Shown here: one piece after another, positions 1 through 8,724 of the stretch | How the letters are laid out: each line of letters begins with the position of its first letter | Numbering within the stretch: the stretch's first letter is position 1 | Source: Bifidobacteriaceae bacterium | GTDB lineage: Bacteria > Actinomycetota > Actinomycetes > Actinomycetales > Bifidobacteriaceae | Length of the DNA stretch: 64,000 nt | Assembly (NCBI GenBank): GCA_022651005.1 | Contig: JALCQD010000002.1 | Coordinates: forward strand, 558,001 to 622,000 | Reading direction: 5' to 3' | The notes under the pieces: generated by a model | Told to the model about the DNA's origin: nothing | The model's input: the letters and a program-made list of their open reading frames with translations, nothing else | Database searches by the model: none | Position numbers and translations under genes: made by a program

Positions 1-770
1 TCAAGCGTCCAGAAGCTCAAATCCTCCTCGAACTGCGCACTGCGCTCGAGAAGCGTTCCATCCTCGGCGACCACAAAACTGGCGCCGTCGAAAACCAAGT
101 CATCCTGGCCGCCTACCTGATTGAGATAAATCAGTGGTGCCTTCACTTCCGCCGCGCGCTTGACTCCCAAGTCTCGCCGCGTCGTCGTCTTTCCTTCTTC
201 GTACGGGCTGCCATTAATCGTCAAGAGCACGTCGATATTTTGGGCTGCGAGCTCTGCAACTGGTCCGCCATCCTGCCAGATGTCCTCGCAGATAGCGACG
301 CCAATGCGGGAGCCGTTGACGTCGAGAACCAATGATTTCTCGCCCGGCGAGAAAATGCGGAACTCATCGAAAACACCATAGTTAGGTAGGAAGTGCTTGT
401 CGTAGCCCGCCCACACAACACCGTTGTGTAGCACGACGAGACGATTGCGCGGATTGTCGGAGGCGTGATCCGTTCCTACCGTGCCAACGATTACAAACAA
501 GTCCGCAAATCCTTCGGATTGCAACGTTCGCGCCAAGTTATCGGCCGCAACCCAGGCCGCTTTGCGGAAGGTGCCCCGAAAAGCGAGATCCTCGATGGGA
601 TACCCCGTGAGCGTCATCTCAGGAAAAACAACAACGTTGGTTTTATCGTTTTCCTTCATCGCCGTGCGGACGTAGTCCAAGACCTTTGCCGAATTTCCCT
701 TGAGATCACCCACACAGGTGTCAATCTGAGCAAGTGCGAAAACAACGGGCGTGTGTGCTGTGTCTGTCAT
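1..770 (-). CDS. nadE: Glutamine-dependent NAD+ synthetase, N-terminal part (gene runs off the left edge)
   Basis: The visible 256 codons encode the nitrilase-type glutaminase domain of NAD+ synthetase, which releases ammonia from glutamine for the C-terminal synthetase domain that makes NAD+ from deamido-NAD+. The expected Glu-Lys-Cys triad can be read: Glu in VVFPEMTLTGYP, Lys in YDKHFLPNYGVFDE, and Cys in VAICEDIWQDGG. The start ATG at 770 opens with MTDTAHTPVVFALAQ, normal for the family. The ATP-binding synthetase domain lies outside the window, so glutamine dependence is inferred from the N-terminal domain. It is divergent from the next gene. Nothing in the visible part suggests damage. 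A free-standing nitrilase-family hydrolase is the alternative, but the motif wording fits NadE better. Confidence 0.87.
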   Translation of the reverse strand, partial: MTDTAHTPVVFALAQIDTCVGDLKGNSAKVLDYVRTAMKENDKTNVVVFPEMTLTGYPIEDLAFRGTFRKAAWVAADNLARTLQSEGFADLFVIVGTVGTDHASDNPRNRLVVLHNGVVWAGYDKHFLPNYGVFDEFRIFSPGEKSLVLDVNGSRIGVAICEDIWQDGGPVAELAAQNIDVLLTINGSPYEEGKTTTRRDLGVKRAAEVKAPLIYLNQVGGQDDLVFDGASFVVAEDGTLLERSAQFEEDLSFWTL

Positions 771-853
771 GGCCTCAATCCTAGGCACGACCCACGAAGT
801 GAGAAATTGCTTTCACCCCGGCCTTGACTATGCGACCGAATAAACTCACAGCT

Positions 854-1711
854 ATGCACCAATTTTTTATCGTTCTTATCCTTGCCGCCATTATCACGGC
901 CGCCTGCTGGATTGCCTCGTTGATCACCAAGGACTACTCCTGGGTTGACCGCACCTGGTCCATCTCCCCCGTGATCTATGCATGGGTATTCGCGTGGCCG
1001 GCCATCGGCTATGGCGCTGCGGGACTGCGAAGCACGCTCATGGCTGTCGCCATCACTGCGTGGGGGGCACGTCTCACCTTCAACTTCGCGCGTAAAGGCG
1101 GGTATTCCGGCATGGAGGACTACCGCTGGTCTATTGTGCGCAAATCAATGAAGCCATGGCAATGGCAGATCTTCAATCTGCTCTTCACTCATATCTATCA
1201 GAATGTTCTGCTCGTACTCATCACGATTCCCGTCGGCATCGCAGCAGCGTACGCGAGTCCCTTTGGCGCGTGGGACGTGATCTTCCTCTTGGCATTCGCT
1301 CTCCTCCTCATCGGAGAGACCACGGCCGACCAACAGCAGTGGAACTTCCAACAAGCCAAAAAAGCCGCAGGCGGTCATCTTGAGCCAGGTTTCGTTACAA
1401 CCGGAATGTTCAAGTACAGTCGTCACCCCAACTTCTTCTGCGAACAAGCACAGTGGTGGGTCATCTACCTGTTGGGAGCTTCCGCCATTACCCATGCCAC
1501 CAACGGCGTCACCATGGGGCTTCTGGGAGGCATTCTTAACTGGTCGATTCTGGGAGCAGCACTGCTCACGGGGCTCTTCGTCGGCTCCACGATGATGACC
1601 GAATCTATTTCCGCGAAGCGCTACCCAGCGTATGCACAATACAAGCGCACCACATCGGCCGTGATCCCTTTGCCCCCGAGAAACCGCGCCACGCAATACT
1701 CCCAGAGCTGA
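854..1711 (+). CDS. DUF1295 multi-pass membrane protein (steroid-reductase/ICMT-like fold)
   Basis: This is an integral membrane protein of about 285 residues with six or seven hydrophobic segments. The C-terminal block FKYSRHPNFFCEQAQWW is the hallmark of the DUF1295 family, related to steroid 5-alpha reductases and isoprenylcysteine methyltransferases. The substrate is unknown. The ATG at 854 is chosen because it begins just before the first hydrophobic segment (MHQFFIVLILAAI). An ATG at 830 and a TTG at 824 are in frame but have no Shine-Dalgarno sequence. A TAAACT at 841-846 lies seven bases before the 854 start, which would suit leaderless transcription, but no clear -35 was seen. A cyclophilin gene follows 54 bases downstream on the same strand. 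The family call is secure; the function is not known. Confidence 0.8.
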   Translation: MHQFFIVLILAAIITAACWIASLITKDYSWVDRTWSISPVIYAWVFAWPAIGYGAAGLRSTLMAVAITAWGARLTFNFARKGGYSGMEDYRWSIVRKSMKPWQWQIFNLLFTHIYQNVLLVLITIPVGIAAAYASPFGAWDVIFLLAFALLLIGETTADQQQWNFQQAKKAAGGHLEPGFVTTGMFKYSRHPNFFCEQAQWWVIYLLGASAITHATNGVTMGLLGGILNWSILGAALLTGLFVGSTMMTESISAKRYPAYAQYKRTTSAVIPLPPRNRATQYSQS

Positions 1712-1765
1712 TTTAGTGTTGTCTATAGGAATATTTAAGAGTTCAACTACGAAAGGCACTACCTC

Positions 1766-2311
1766 ATGACCACCGCAATCATGCACACCTCCGAGGGTGA
1801 CATCCGTCTCAACCTCTTCGACGACGCCGCTCCGTTTACAGTGGCCAATTTTGTGGGCCTCGCCAAGGGCACGCAGGAGTGGACCGATCCGATGACCGGA
1901 GAGAAGTCCACTGAGCCGTTCTTCAATGGTCTCACGTTCCACCGCATCATCAAGGACTTCATGATTCAGGGCGGCGACCCGCTCGGAACCGGCGTGGGCG
2001 GCCCCGGTTACGAATTCGACGATGAGATCGATCCCTCGTTGAAATTCGACAAGCCGTATCTGCTCGCCATGGCAAATGCAGGCAAACGTCGCGACCCCCG
2101 CTCCGGCAAGGTGCACGGCACGAACGGCTCGCAGTTCTTCATCACGTCTGTTGCCACACCGTGGCTCACGGGTAAGCACACCATCTTTGGCGAAGTCGCC
2201 GATGACGCCTCACGCAAGGTCGTGGATGCGCTGGATGCAGTGGCAACTGACGCTTCTGACGCACCGCTCGAGCCCGTCATGATCGAGACTGTGGAGATTC
2301 TCTCGGAGTAA
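1766..2311 (+). CDS. Cyclophilin-type peptidyl-prolyl cis-trans isomerase
   Basis: A 181-residue cytoplasmic cyclophilin that should catalyse cis-trans isomerisation of proline peptide bonds. The active-site landmarks are present: FHRI at residues 58-61, QGGDP at 68-72, NGSQFFIT at 120-127, and Trp133 in [14 protein letters not shown]. There is no signal peptide. The length is close to the single-domain bacterial norm. The ATG at 1766 is preceded by a weak AAAGG-like ribosome site. It follows the DUF1295 gene on the same strand and ends in a strong hairpin terminator about 50 bases downstream, so it may be transcribed alone or with its upstream neighbour. Confidence 0.93.
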   Translation: MTTAIMHTSEGDIRLNLFDDAAPFTVANFVGLAKGTQEWTDPMTGEKSTEPFFNGLTFHRIIKDFMIQGGDPLGTGVGGPGYEFDDEIDPSLKFDKPYLLAMANAGKRRDPRSGKVHGTNGSQFFITSVATPWLTGKHTIFGEVADDASRKVVDALDAVATDASDAPLEPVMIETVEILSE

Positions 2312-2360
2312 GTTCGGCTAGATTAGCCCAGTTTTTTTCGGGTGCTTCGGCACTCACTTA

Positions 2361-2397
2361 AGCCCGCCCGCGCTGCCCAGCACGCGGCGGGCTTTTT
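2361..2397 (+). terminator. Intrinsic terminator after the cyclophilin gene
   Basis: A GC-rich stem (AGCCCGCC paired with GGCGGGCT around a GCGCTGCCCAGCACGC core) is followed by five T residues. It lies about 50 bases after the cyclophilin stop and before the convergent aminotransferase gene. A smaller GGTGCTTCGGCACT hairpin sits just upstream. Confidence 0.8.
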
Positions 2398-2431
2398 GCA
2401 GCCCTTTTCTGATTCCTCTGACTTCGGCTAC

Positions 2432-3634
2432 TTAATCTTGCTGAAGCGATCGAACAAACTCCCCTAGCCTCCTCAAGGCTTCCGTGAGCTTCTCACGCGA
2501 GGCCGCATACGACAATCGCACGTGCGTATCTGCAGTGCTCTCGCCAAAATCGCGTCCCGGTGTGAGCGCAACGTGTGCCTCCGTCAAGGCACGCTCGCAG
2601 AAGGTCCACGCGTCGAGGCCAGTGGAACTCACGTCGAAGTAGGCGTAGAAGGCACCATCGGGCACGACGGGCAAGTGCAAACCGATGCGTTCGAGCCCCT
2701 CCACCACCACGGTTCGCCGCGCACGGAATTCCTCGCGCCTCGCGTCACAGACTTCGTACGATTCGGGAGTGAAGCACTGCAGCGCAGCGTACTGCACCGG
2801 AGTGGGTGCGCAGAGGAAATAATTAGTGGCGAGGTTATCGATGGCGGGTACCAGCTCCTCGGGCACGACCATCCAGCCGAGGCGCCAGCCGGTCATGCCG
2901 AAATACTTCGAAAAGCTGTTCACCGTGATGGCGCGCGGATCGCAGCTGAGGACGGAGCGCACCCTCGTGCCTTCAGACGTGGTGTCGGCGAGGTCGAGAT
3001 AAGTTTCGTCCACGATGGTCCAGGCGTTGCGCGCAGCAGTGAAGCGGCATATTTCATCGAGTGTCTGGAACGGAATCGAGGTTCCGGTGGGGTTCGAAGG
3101 AGAGGTGATCATGACGGCACGCGTGTGGTCACTCCAGGCTTCGGCTACCATTTTCTCGTCAAGATGATAGCGAGATTGCGCTGTGGTGGGAACGTCGACC
3201 ACGGTGCCTCCGAAGGACTTTACGAGCTCGCGATTGCAGGGATACGAGGGATCGGCAGCGATGACCTCGTCGCCCGGATTGACGGTGGCGGCGATGGCGA
3301 GTTGAAGCGCCGTGGAACCTCCCATAGTGATGATGATGCGGGAGGGGCTGACGTCGACGTGGTGGCGCTCGGCGTAGAACGCAGAAATGGCACGGCGCAG
3401 CTGTGGGAGCCCTTTTGCGGCGGTGTATGGCAGCGGACGGCCGTCCATCAGCTGCTGCATGGCCGCACGCACTGTAGCAGGAGCACCAAAGTCCGGCTCC
3501 CCCAAGCACAGCTTGATAACGTCCTCGCCGCGCGCGTTCATCTCGTCGGCTTTTTCGCCGAACACCATAGCGCGGAAGGGCTGGACTTCTTGAGCGCGAA
3601 TGGAGGGTGCAGGAATCTTCGTCGATGCGGTCAT
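2432..3634 (-). CDS. Class I/II PLP-dependent aminotransferase (aspartate aminotransferase-like)
   Basis: A 400-residue fold-type I aminotransferase. Counted from the ATG at 3634, SNPTGT (180-185) forms the substrate and cofactor loop, DETY (209-212) the PLP-ring contact, and Lys243 in NSFSKYFGMTGWRLGW the Schiff-base lysine. GSTALQLAI (106-114) is the phosphate-binding turn. The amino donor and acceptor cannot be fixed from sequence; aspartate or aromatic amino acids are likely, as in the AspC/AraT group. A TTG ten codons upstream (3664) is also in frame, but the ATG start gives the normal N-terminus. Neither start has a good Shine-Dalgarno sequence. It faces the cyclophilin gene and has no operon partners that reveal a pathway. 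Confidence 0.88.
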   Translation of the reverse strand: MTASTKIPAPSIRAQEVQPFRAMVFGEKADEMNARGEDVIKLCLGEPDFGAPATVRAAMQQLMDGRPLPYTAAKGLPQLRRAISAFYAERHHVDVSPSRIIITMGGSTALQLAIAATVNPGDEVIAADPSYPCNRELVKSFGGTVVDVPTTAQSRYHLDEKMVAEAWSDHTRAVMITSPSNPTGTSIPFQTLDEICRFTAARNAWTIVDETYLDLADTTSEGTRVRSVLSCDPRAITVNSFSKYFGMTGWRLGWMVVPEELVPAIDNLATNYFLCAPTPVQYAALQCFTPESYEVCDARREEFRARRTVVVEGLERIGLHLPVVPDGAFYAYFDVSSTGLDAWTFCERALTEAHVALTPGRDFGESTADTHVRLSYAASREKLTEALRRLGEFVRSLQQD

Positions 3635-3750
3635 GAGTTCGGTTCTATAGGAGAACGGAGACAACTCTATTCACACCGCATCTCGGTATGGGTAAAAACT
3701 CGCGCCTCTTCTACTCGCAAAGTAACAGAGCGCAACTGTTTCGTGTATTA

Positions 3751-4074
3751 CTACTCATCCACTCCTTCTTCAGAGGGAACCAAACCCAGCTCATTGATCT
3801 TGGCGATCAGTTCCGTGGCGCTAGGCTCCACCTGGTAAGAATCATCGTCGAAGTGAATGACCGGAATATGCTTCTGCCCGCTGATGTGCAGGGCCTCACG
3901 CGCCGCGTCCATATCGTGCTCCACATCGTGGTAGGTGTATCCAATATGGAGGCGATCGAGCACGAATTTCGCGCGGCGGCAATCACCGCACCAGCTTGCT
4001 CCGTAAAACTCAATACGCGATAAAGCCGTAGCCACGTTACCGTCCATTTTCTCTTGTTCCGCTGCATCAATCAT
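3751..4074 (-). CDS. Glutaredoxin/mycoredoxin-like protein with a CGDC active site
   Basis: A 107-residue thioredoxin-fold protein. The redox motif is WCGDC with cysteines at residues 29 and 32, followed by basic RRAK, and the cis-proline is in HIPVIHF. This resembles the NrdH and mycoredoxin group of actinobacteria, which act as electron donors or reduce mixed disulfides, but Asp between the cysteines differs from the usual CxYC or CVQC. An internal Met at residue 10 is an alternative start. No ribonucleotide reductase gene is nearby, so an NrdH role is not supported. The UPF0145 gene lies 63 bases upstream on the same strand. Confidence 0.8.
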   Translation of the reverse strand: MIDAAEQEKMDGNVATALSRIEFYGASWCGDCRRAKFVLDRLHIGYTYHDVEHDMDAAREALHISGQKHIPVIHFDDDSYQVEPSATELIAKINELGLVPSEEGVDE

Positions 4075-4137
4075 GGTGCAAGGTGTAGCACCCTTATCTC
4101 ACTTTTGAGCCTCGGGCGAGAATCCACGTCAGGGACG

Positions 4138-4461
4138 TTACTCCTTTTCGAGCGTGACGGCGGTACCCGAGGCCGTCACCATGAGCATGTTGCCCTGGCC
4201 GAGCACCTCGTAATCGACGTCTACGCCGACCACCGCGTGCGCATTCAACTCGCCCGCGCGCTGTTCCAGTTCCGCGATCGCCTGGTTGCGCGCGCTCACC
4301 AGCTCCTCTTCGTAGCCCTGGCTGCGCCCGCCGAACACGTTGCGCAGGCTCGCGCCGATGTCGCGCACAAAGTCAACGCCGGAGACGACCTCGCCGAACA
4401 CGACTCCGTAGTAGCCCGTAATTTTATAGCCCTCTACGGTTGGCGTGGTGGTAACGATCAT
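4138..4461 (-). CDS. YbjQ/UPF0145 family protein
   Basis: A 107-residue protein of the YbjQ (DUF74/UPF0145) family, small pentamer-forming proteins sometimes called putative heavy-metal binding; the function is unknown. Typical blocks are visible: [19 protein letters not shown] near the N-terminus and [20 protein letters not shown] towards the C-terminus. The ATG at 4461 has an AGGAATCATC ribosome site in an A-rich leader. It is followed by the redoxin gene on the same strand, so the two may be co-transcribed. The family assignment is firm and the function is not. Confidence 0.9.
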   Translation of the reverse strand: MIVTTTPTVEGYKITGYYGVVFGEVVSGVDFVRDIGASLRNVFGGRSQGYEEELVSARNQAIAELEQRAGELNAHAVVGVDVDYEVLGQGNMLMVTASGTAVTLEKE

Positions 4462-4622
4462 GATGATTCCTTTTTTTATTGAATGGTGACCTCATCGTAT
4501 CAACGGATCACGCAATCGGGGCGCAATCAAACGTTGCGAGATCTCCTGCTCCACAAATTTACGAAAACTCGTGGAGTTCTAGTATGAGTCGATTATTACG
4601 AACGCTATGACTGAAGCCCGAT

Positions 4623-6047
4623 TTATTTCTTGCCGCCGACTTTTCCGTTATCGGTTTTTCCTCCCTCATTATTCTTCCCGTGCAGAATCTTCCTCACCTG
4701 CTCAAGCCGCGGCCCCACTTCACGTTCGTATCCGCGGTCATTCGGTTCGTAATACACGTGGCCGCGCAAAGGCTCCGGCATATACTCCTGCTCCGCCACA
4801 GCCCCGGGGAAATCGTGCGCGTACTTATAGCCATCGTGATTGCCCCACTGCTTCATGAGCTTGGTGGGTGCGTTGCGCAAGTGCAGCGGCACAGATCCGA
4901 TGTTGCCGGCATCGACGTCAGCAAGCGCACGATCGATGCCAAGATAGCTGGCATTCGACTTCGGCGCAGTGGCGACGGCCACAACAGCTTCTGCCAGTAT
5001 GATTCTCGCCTCTGGCATGCCGATCATCGCCACTGCCTGCGCGGCGGCCACGGTGACCTGCAGAATCTGGGGAGCGGCCATGCCGACTTCTTCCGCGGAG
5101 GCAATCATGATGCGCCGCGCAATAAATCGAGGATCCTCTCCCGCCCGAATCATGCGCGCCAGATAGTGCAACGCCGCATCGGGATCAGATCCCCGCATGG
5201 ACTTGATAAATGCGGAAATGACGTCGTAGTGCTCGTCGCCATTCTTGTCGTAACGAACCTGCGCCGCCTCCATCACACGTGACACCACTTCGGCGGTGAC
5301 GATGGGCTTGCGCGCCCCCTTCTTACGCGGTGTTCCCGTGTCGAGCGCGCCAACGGCAGATTCAAGCACTGTGAGTGCCTTGCGGGCATCTCCTCCCGCG
5401 AAACGCACAATTTCATCGATGGCGGGGTCGTCAATGCGGACCTCACCCCCGAAACCTCGCTCATCAGACACAGCACGGCGGATCAACTCCACAATGTCGT
5501 CTTCACCCAGTGACTCAAGTTTCACCACAACGGAACGTGACAGCAATGGTGAGATCACGGAAAAACTCGGGTTTTCGGTGGTGGCCGCCACAAAAGTCAC
5601 GTCGCGATTCTCTACACTCGGCAGCAACGCATCTTGCTGCGACTTCGAAAACCTGTGCACCTCATCGATGAACAACACGGTTTCCTTGCCTTGCGTCACC
5701 AAGCGATCATGCGCACGCTGCAATACTTCACGCACATCCTTGACTCCGGAGGTAACAGCGGACAGTTCCTCGAACACGCGGCCGGATTGCGTGGCCACGA
5801 TGTTGGCGAGCGTAGTCTTACCCACTCCGGGAGGACCGAACAGGATAACGGAGCTCGGTGCCGTCATGGAGGCCCCGGTCACCGGCCGCGCAAGGCGTCG
5901 CAGGGGTGAGCCGTCCACGAGCGCCTTGTGCTGGCCCACCACTTCTTCCAGCGTGCGCGGGCGCATCCGGACCGCCAAGGGGCGCGTCAACGTGTCGTCA
6001 GGTATTTGCGCAGTGCTGAAAAGATCGTCGTCACTCATGGCATCCAT
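4623..6047 (-). CDS. rarA: Replication-associated recombination protein RarA (MgsA-type AAA+ ATPase)
   Basis: A 474-residue clamp-loader-like AAA+ ATPase thought to act at stalled replication forks. Walker A GPPGVGKT is at residues 71-78 and Walker B is LFIDEVHRF. A sensor stretch VAATTENPSFSVISPLLSR follows, and the C-terminal half carries the MgsA oligomerisation region (SAFIKSMRGSDPDAALHYLARM). The last 15 residues are Lys/Gly/Asn-rich. The start may be the ATG at 6047 or the one at 6038; neither has a clear ribosome site. The helicase gene ends 66 bases upstream on the same strand. It is not a RuvB or DnaX homologue, because the RarA-specific C-terminal domain is present. Confidence 0.93.
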   Translation of the reverse strand: MDAMSDDDLFSTAQIPDDTLTRPLAVRMRPRTLEEVVGQHKALVDGSPLRRLARPVTGASMTAPSSVILFGPPGVGKTTLANIVATQSGRVFEELSAVTSGVKDVREVLQRAHDRLVTQGKETVLFIDEVHRFSKSQQDALLPSVENRDVTFVAATTENPSFSVISPLLSRSVVVKLESLGEDDIVELIRRAVSDERGFGGEVRIDDPAIDEIVRFAGGDARKALTVLESAVGALDTGTPRKKGARKPIVTAEVVSRVMEAAQVRYDKNGDEHYDVISAFIKSMRGSDPDAALHYLARMIRAGEDPRFIARRIMIASAEEVGMAAPQILQVTVAAAQAVAMIGMPEARIILAEAVVAVATAPKSNASYLGIDRALADVDAGNIGSVPLHLRNAPTKLMKQWGNHDGYKYAHDFPGAVAEQEYMPEPLRGHVYYEPNDRGYEREVGPRLEQVRKILHGKNNEGGKTDNGKVGGKK

Positions 6048-6113
6048 TCTAAGCGGAACACGCTACTTATTCGAACAAACTTTCGACTACAGGATCGGCA
6101 GGTCGCTCTTTCC

Positions 6114-8717
6114 TCACACGAGCTTGTCGATGGTATCGACGCGGTAGTTGTTCAGCACCACCTCGCCGCCTTCCTGCGTCGCGTCGATGTCAACGTCCAC
6201 ATCGATGGCCCAGTCGTGATCGTTCTCGACGTCGGAGAGAATCTGCCGCACATGCCACGTGTGAGCGGTCCTTTCCTTCGAGGTATCAAGCACGAAGTAC
6301 TTCGACGAGCGCGCATCGGCGTCGGTGAGGAACTCGTCGTGGTCTGCGTAGAGGTCGTCGAGCTTGGCGTCCCATGCTCGTGCCGGCATACCCCAATCAG
6401 CGTCGAGCCGGCCGAGAATATCCGACTTCTCGGTGGCAATGAGTTCCACGCGTCGAAACATGGCGTTGCGCACCAGCATCTGGAGACCTCTGCGATCATC
6501 AACCACCCGACCCGAATGAGGCGGTGCAGCCGTCGCTCCGGCAGAAGAGGCATCCTGCGATTCGGTGCCAGCGGCCTCCCACTCGTCCACAAGGCTCGAG
6601 TCGACTGTGCGCACAATGAGCCGCAGCCAGGAGACGATGTCGTCCAGGCGGTCGTCGAAGTACTCATCGGGAACGGTGTGAGACAGCACACGGTACACAT
6701 CCGAGAGATACCGCAGCACGGTTCCCTCGGATCTGGCGATGGAGTACCGCGAGATGTACTCGGTGAAGTCGGAGGCGGTTTCGATCATGTCGCGCAGCAC
6801 TGATTTCGGATGCAAATAGTAATCATTTGCCCACGGAACATCGTCCCTGTACTGGGCGAAAGCTTCACTCAGGAGCTCCGCCAACGGCTTGGGATAGGTG
6901 ATCTCTGCGAGTTTCTCCATCCGCTCGTCGTAGTCGAGTCCGTCCGCCTTCATCTGACTCATGGCCACATCTCGCGCCTGGCGCTGCTGCGCCTTGAGCA
7001 CCGGCATCGGGTCCTCGAGCGTGGCCTCCACCATCGAGATGAGGTCCATGTCGAAGGACTCGGATTCTGGGTCCAACAGCTCCAGAGCGGCCAGCAGGAA
7101 GGGAGACAGCGGCTGATCGAGCGCGAAATCCTCTGGCACGTCCACGGTGGTGACATAGTCGTCACCGCCATCCTCGGCTTGGCTCGCATGCTTTTCCACA
7201 ACGCCCGAGCTCTCAAGCGTCTCGAAGATCTCTCCCGCTCTGGTATGCAGATTTTCCTTCTGATTCTCAGTTTGTGCAGAATCGTCGATGAGCGCGGTCA
7301 CTCGCGCCCATGCATCTCCGCCCTGTTCAACTTCAGACAGCACCATCGAATGCGTGATGCTCAGATGTGGTGTGAGCGTTTCCGGTTCGGCATTAATAAG
7401 CCGGTCAAAGGTCTTGGAATCCCACCCCACGAAGCCCTCAGGCGGCTTCTTGCGGCGAATCTTCTTCAGTTTCTTGGGGTCATCTCCCGCTTTGGCAACG
7501 GCACGCGCATTCTCGATGTCGTACTCCGTGGCCTCAGACACCACCAAGCCCTCGGAATCGAAGCCGGAACGTCCCGCACGACCCGCAATCTGGTGGAATT
7601 CGCGGGCGCGCAGGCGACGCTGCTTCGTCCCGTCGAACTTCGTCAGCGCAGTCAGCAACACCGTATGAATCGGAACGTTAATGCCAACTCCCAACGTGTC
7701 CGTTCCACAGATCACTGGCAGCAGGCCCTGTTGAGCCAACTGCTCCACAAGTCTGCGATATCTCGGAAGCATGCCCGCGTGATGGACACCCACGCCCGTC
7801 AGCAGCAACCTGTGCAGTGTTTTCCCAAAAGACGTCGTAAACGCGACGCCGGCGAGGGACTCCTTGATCTGGTTCCGTTGTTCCTTCGTAGCCACGCCAA
7901 AGCTCGACAAAGCCTGCGCCGTGGTAAGCGCCGCCTCCTGAGCGAAATGCACGATGTAAATCGGCGTTTTACCACCGCTCAGCAGCTTCTCGATGGTTGA
8001 TTCCAGGGGTGTGTCCACAAACTCGTAGCTGAGGGGCACCGGACGCTCCGCGTCGTCGACGAGACTGACGGTTCCGCCCGTTCGGTCCTCCAATAGCTGC
8101 TGAATCTGCGTCGTGTCTCCCAGGGTGGCCGACATCAACAGGAACTGCGTATTTGGCAGGGTGAGAAGAGGCACCTGCCAGGCCCAGCCGCGCTGCGAGT
8201 CGCCGAAGTAATGGAATTCGTCCATTGCCACGCATCCAACATCGGTGGAGGCACCTTCTCGAAGTGCCTGATTCGCCAGAATCTCCGCGGTGCAGCAGAT
8301 GATCGGCGCCTCAGTGTTGATGTGCGTATCCCCGGTGATCATGCCAACCTGTTCGCGGCCAAAAATCGCCACGAGGTCGAAGAACTTCTCACTCACCAGC
8401 GCTTTGATAGGCGCGGTGTAATACGAACGGCGTCCGGTGCACAGAGCAGCAAAATGCAGGCCCAGCGCCACAAGGGACTTGCCGGAGCCCGTGGGAGTGG
8501 AAAGGATCACGTGCTCCCCCGTCACCAAGGACATCATGGCTTCTTCTTGGTGCGGCCACGGGTTCATGCCGCGCGCGTCCACCCAATCGAAGAAGCGTTC
8601 GTAGATGTCGTCTTCGCTGAGGTTACGCGCCTCACCGTCGCCGGGAACATAGTCCATCAAAGAAGCCGACGGCTTATCACCGTCGGCTTGATTGGAAACT
8701 GCCTGAGTTTCACTCAT
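6114..8717 (-). CDS. DExH-box superfamily 2 helicase (Ski2-like, DUF3516-type)
   Basis: An 867-residue ATP-dependent helicase. Motif I STPTGSGKS is at residues 73-81, the DExH box DEFHYFG at 166-172, and motif III SATLG at 196-200. Motif VI lies in FHQIAGRAGRSGFD. The RNA-processing-like layout with a long C-terminal region matches the actinobacterial DEAD/DEAH proteins that carry DUF3516. RNA is the likely substrate, by family inference. The ATG at 8717 is chosen because it follows the aspS stop by seven bases; an earlier in-frame start at 8759 would overlap the aspS coding end. The tight spacing indicates co-transcription with aspS and hisS. Confidence 0.9.
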   Translation of the reverse strand: MSETQAVSNQADGDKPSASLMDYVPGDGEARNLSEDDIYERFFDWVDARGMNPWPHQEEAMMSLVTGEHVILSTPTGSGKSLVALGLHFAALCTGRRSYYTAPIKALVSEKFFDLVAIFGREQVGMITGDTHINTEAPIICCTAEILANQALREGASTDVGCVAMDEFHYFGDSQRGWAWQVPLLTLPNTQFLLMSATLGDTTQIQQLLEDRTGGTVSLVDDAERPVPLSYEFVDTPLESTIEKLLSGGKTPIYIVHFAQEAALTTAQALSSFGVATKEQRNQIKESLAGVAFTTSFGKTLHRLLLTGVGVHHAGMLPRYRRLVEQLAQQGLLPVICGTDTLGVGINVPIHTVLLTALTKFDGTKQRRLRAREFHQIAGRAGRSGFDSEGLVVSEATEYDIENARAVAKAGDDPKKLKKIRRKKPPEGFVGWDSKTFDRLINAEPETLTPHLSITHSMVLSEVEQGGDAWARVTALIDDSAQTENQKENLHTRAGEIFETLESSGVVEKHASQAEDGGDDYVTTVDVPEDFALDQPLSPFLLAALELLDPESESFDMDLISMVEATLEDPMPVLKAQQRQARDVAMSQMKADGLDYDERMEKLAEITYPKPLAELLSEAFAQYRDDVPWANDYYLHPKSVLRDMIETASDFTEYISRYSIARSEGTVLRYLSDVYRVLSHTVPDEYFDDRLDDIVSWLRLIVRTVDSSLVDEWEAAGTESQDASSAGATAAPPHSGRVVDDRRGLQMLVRNAMFRRVELIATEKSDILGRLDADWGMPARAWDAKLDDLYADHDEFLTDADARSSKYFVLDTSKERTAHTWHVRQILSDVENDHDWAIDVDVDIDATQEGGEVVLNNYRVDTIDKLV

Positions 8718-8724
8718 GCGATTC

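Noticed and set aside
1145-2179. 344-codon antisense ORF across the DUF1295 and cyclophilin genes
   Set aside because: It covers two well-supported genes on the other strand; the translation has no recognisable domain and is typical of shadow frames in GC-rich DNA.
2522-3838. 438-codon plus-strand ORF over the aminotransferase gene
   Set aside because: The opposite frame encodes an aminotransferase with intact catalytic residues; this one is a shadow.
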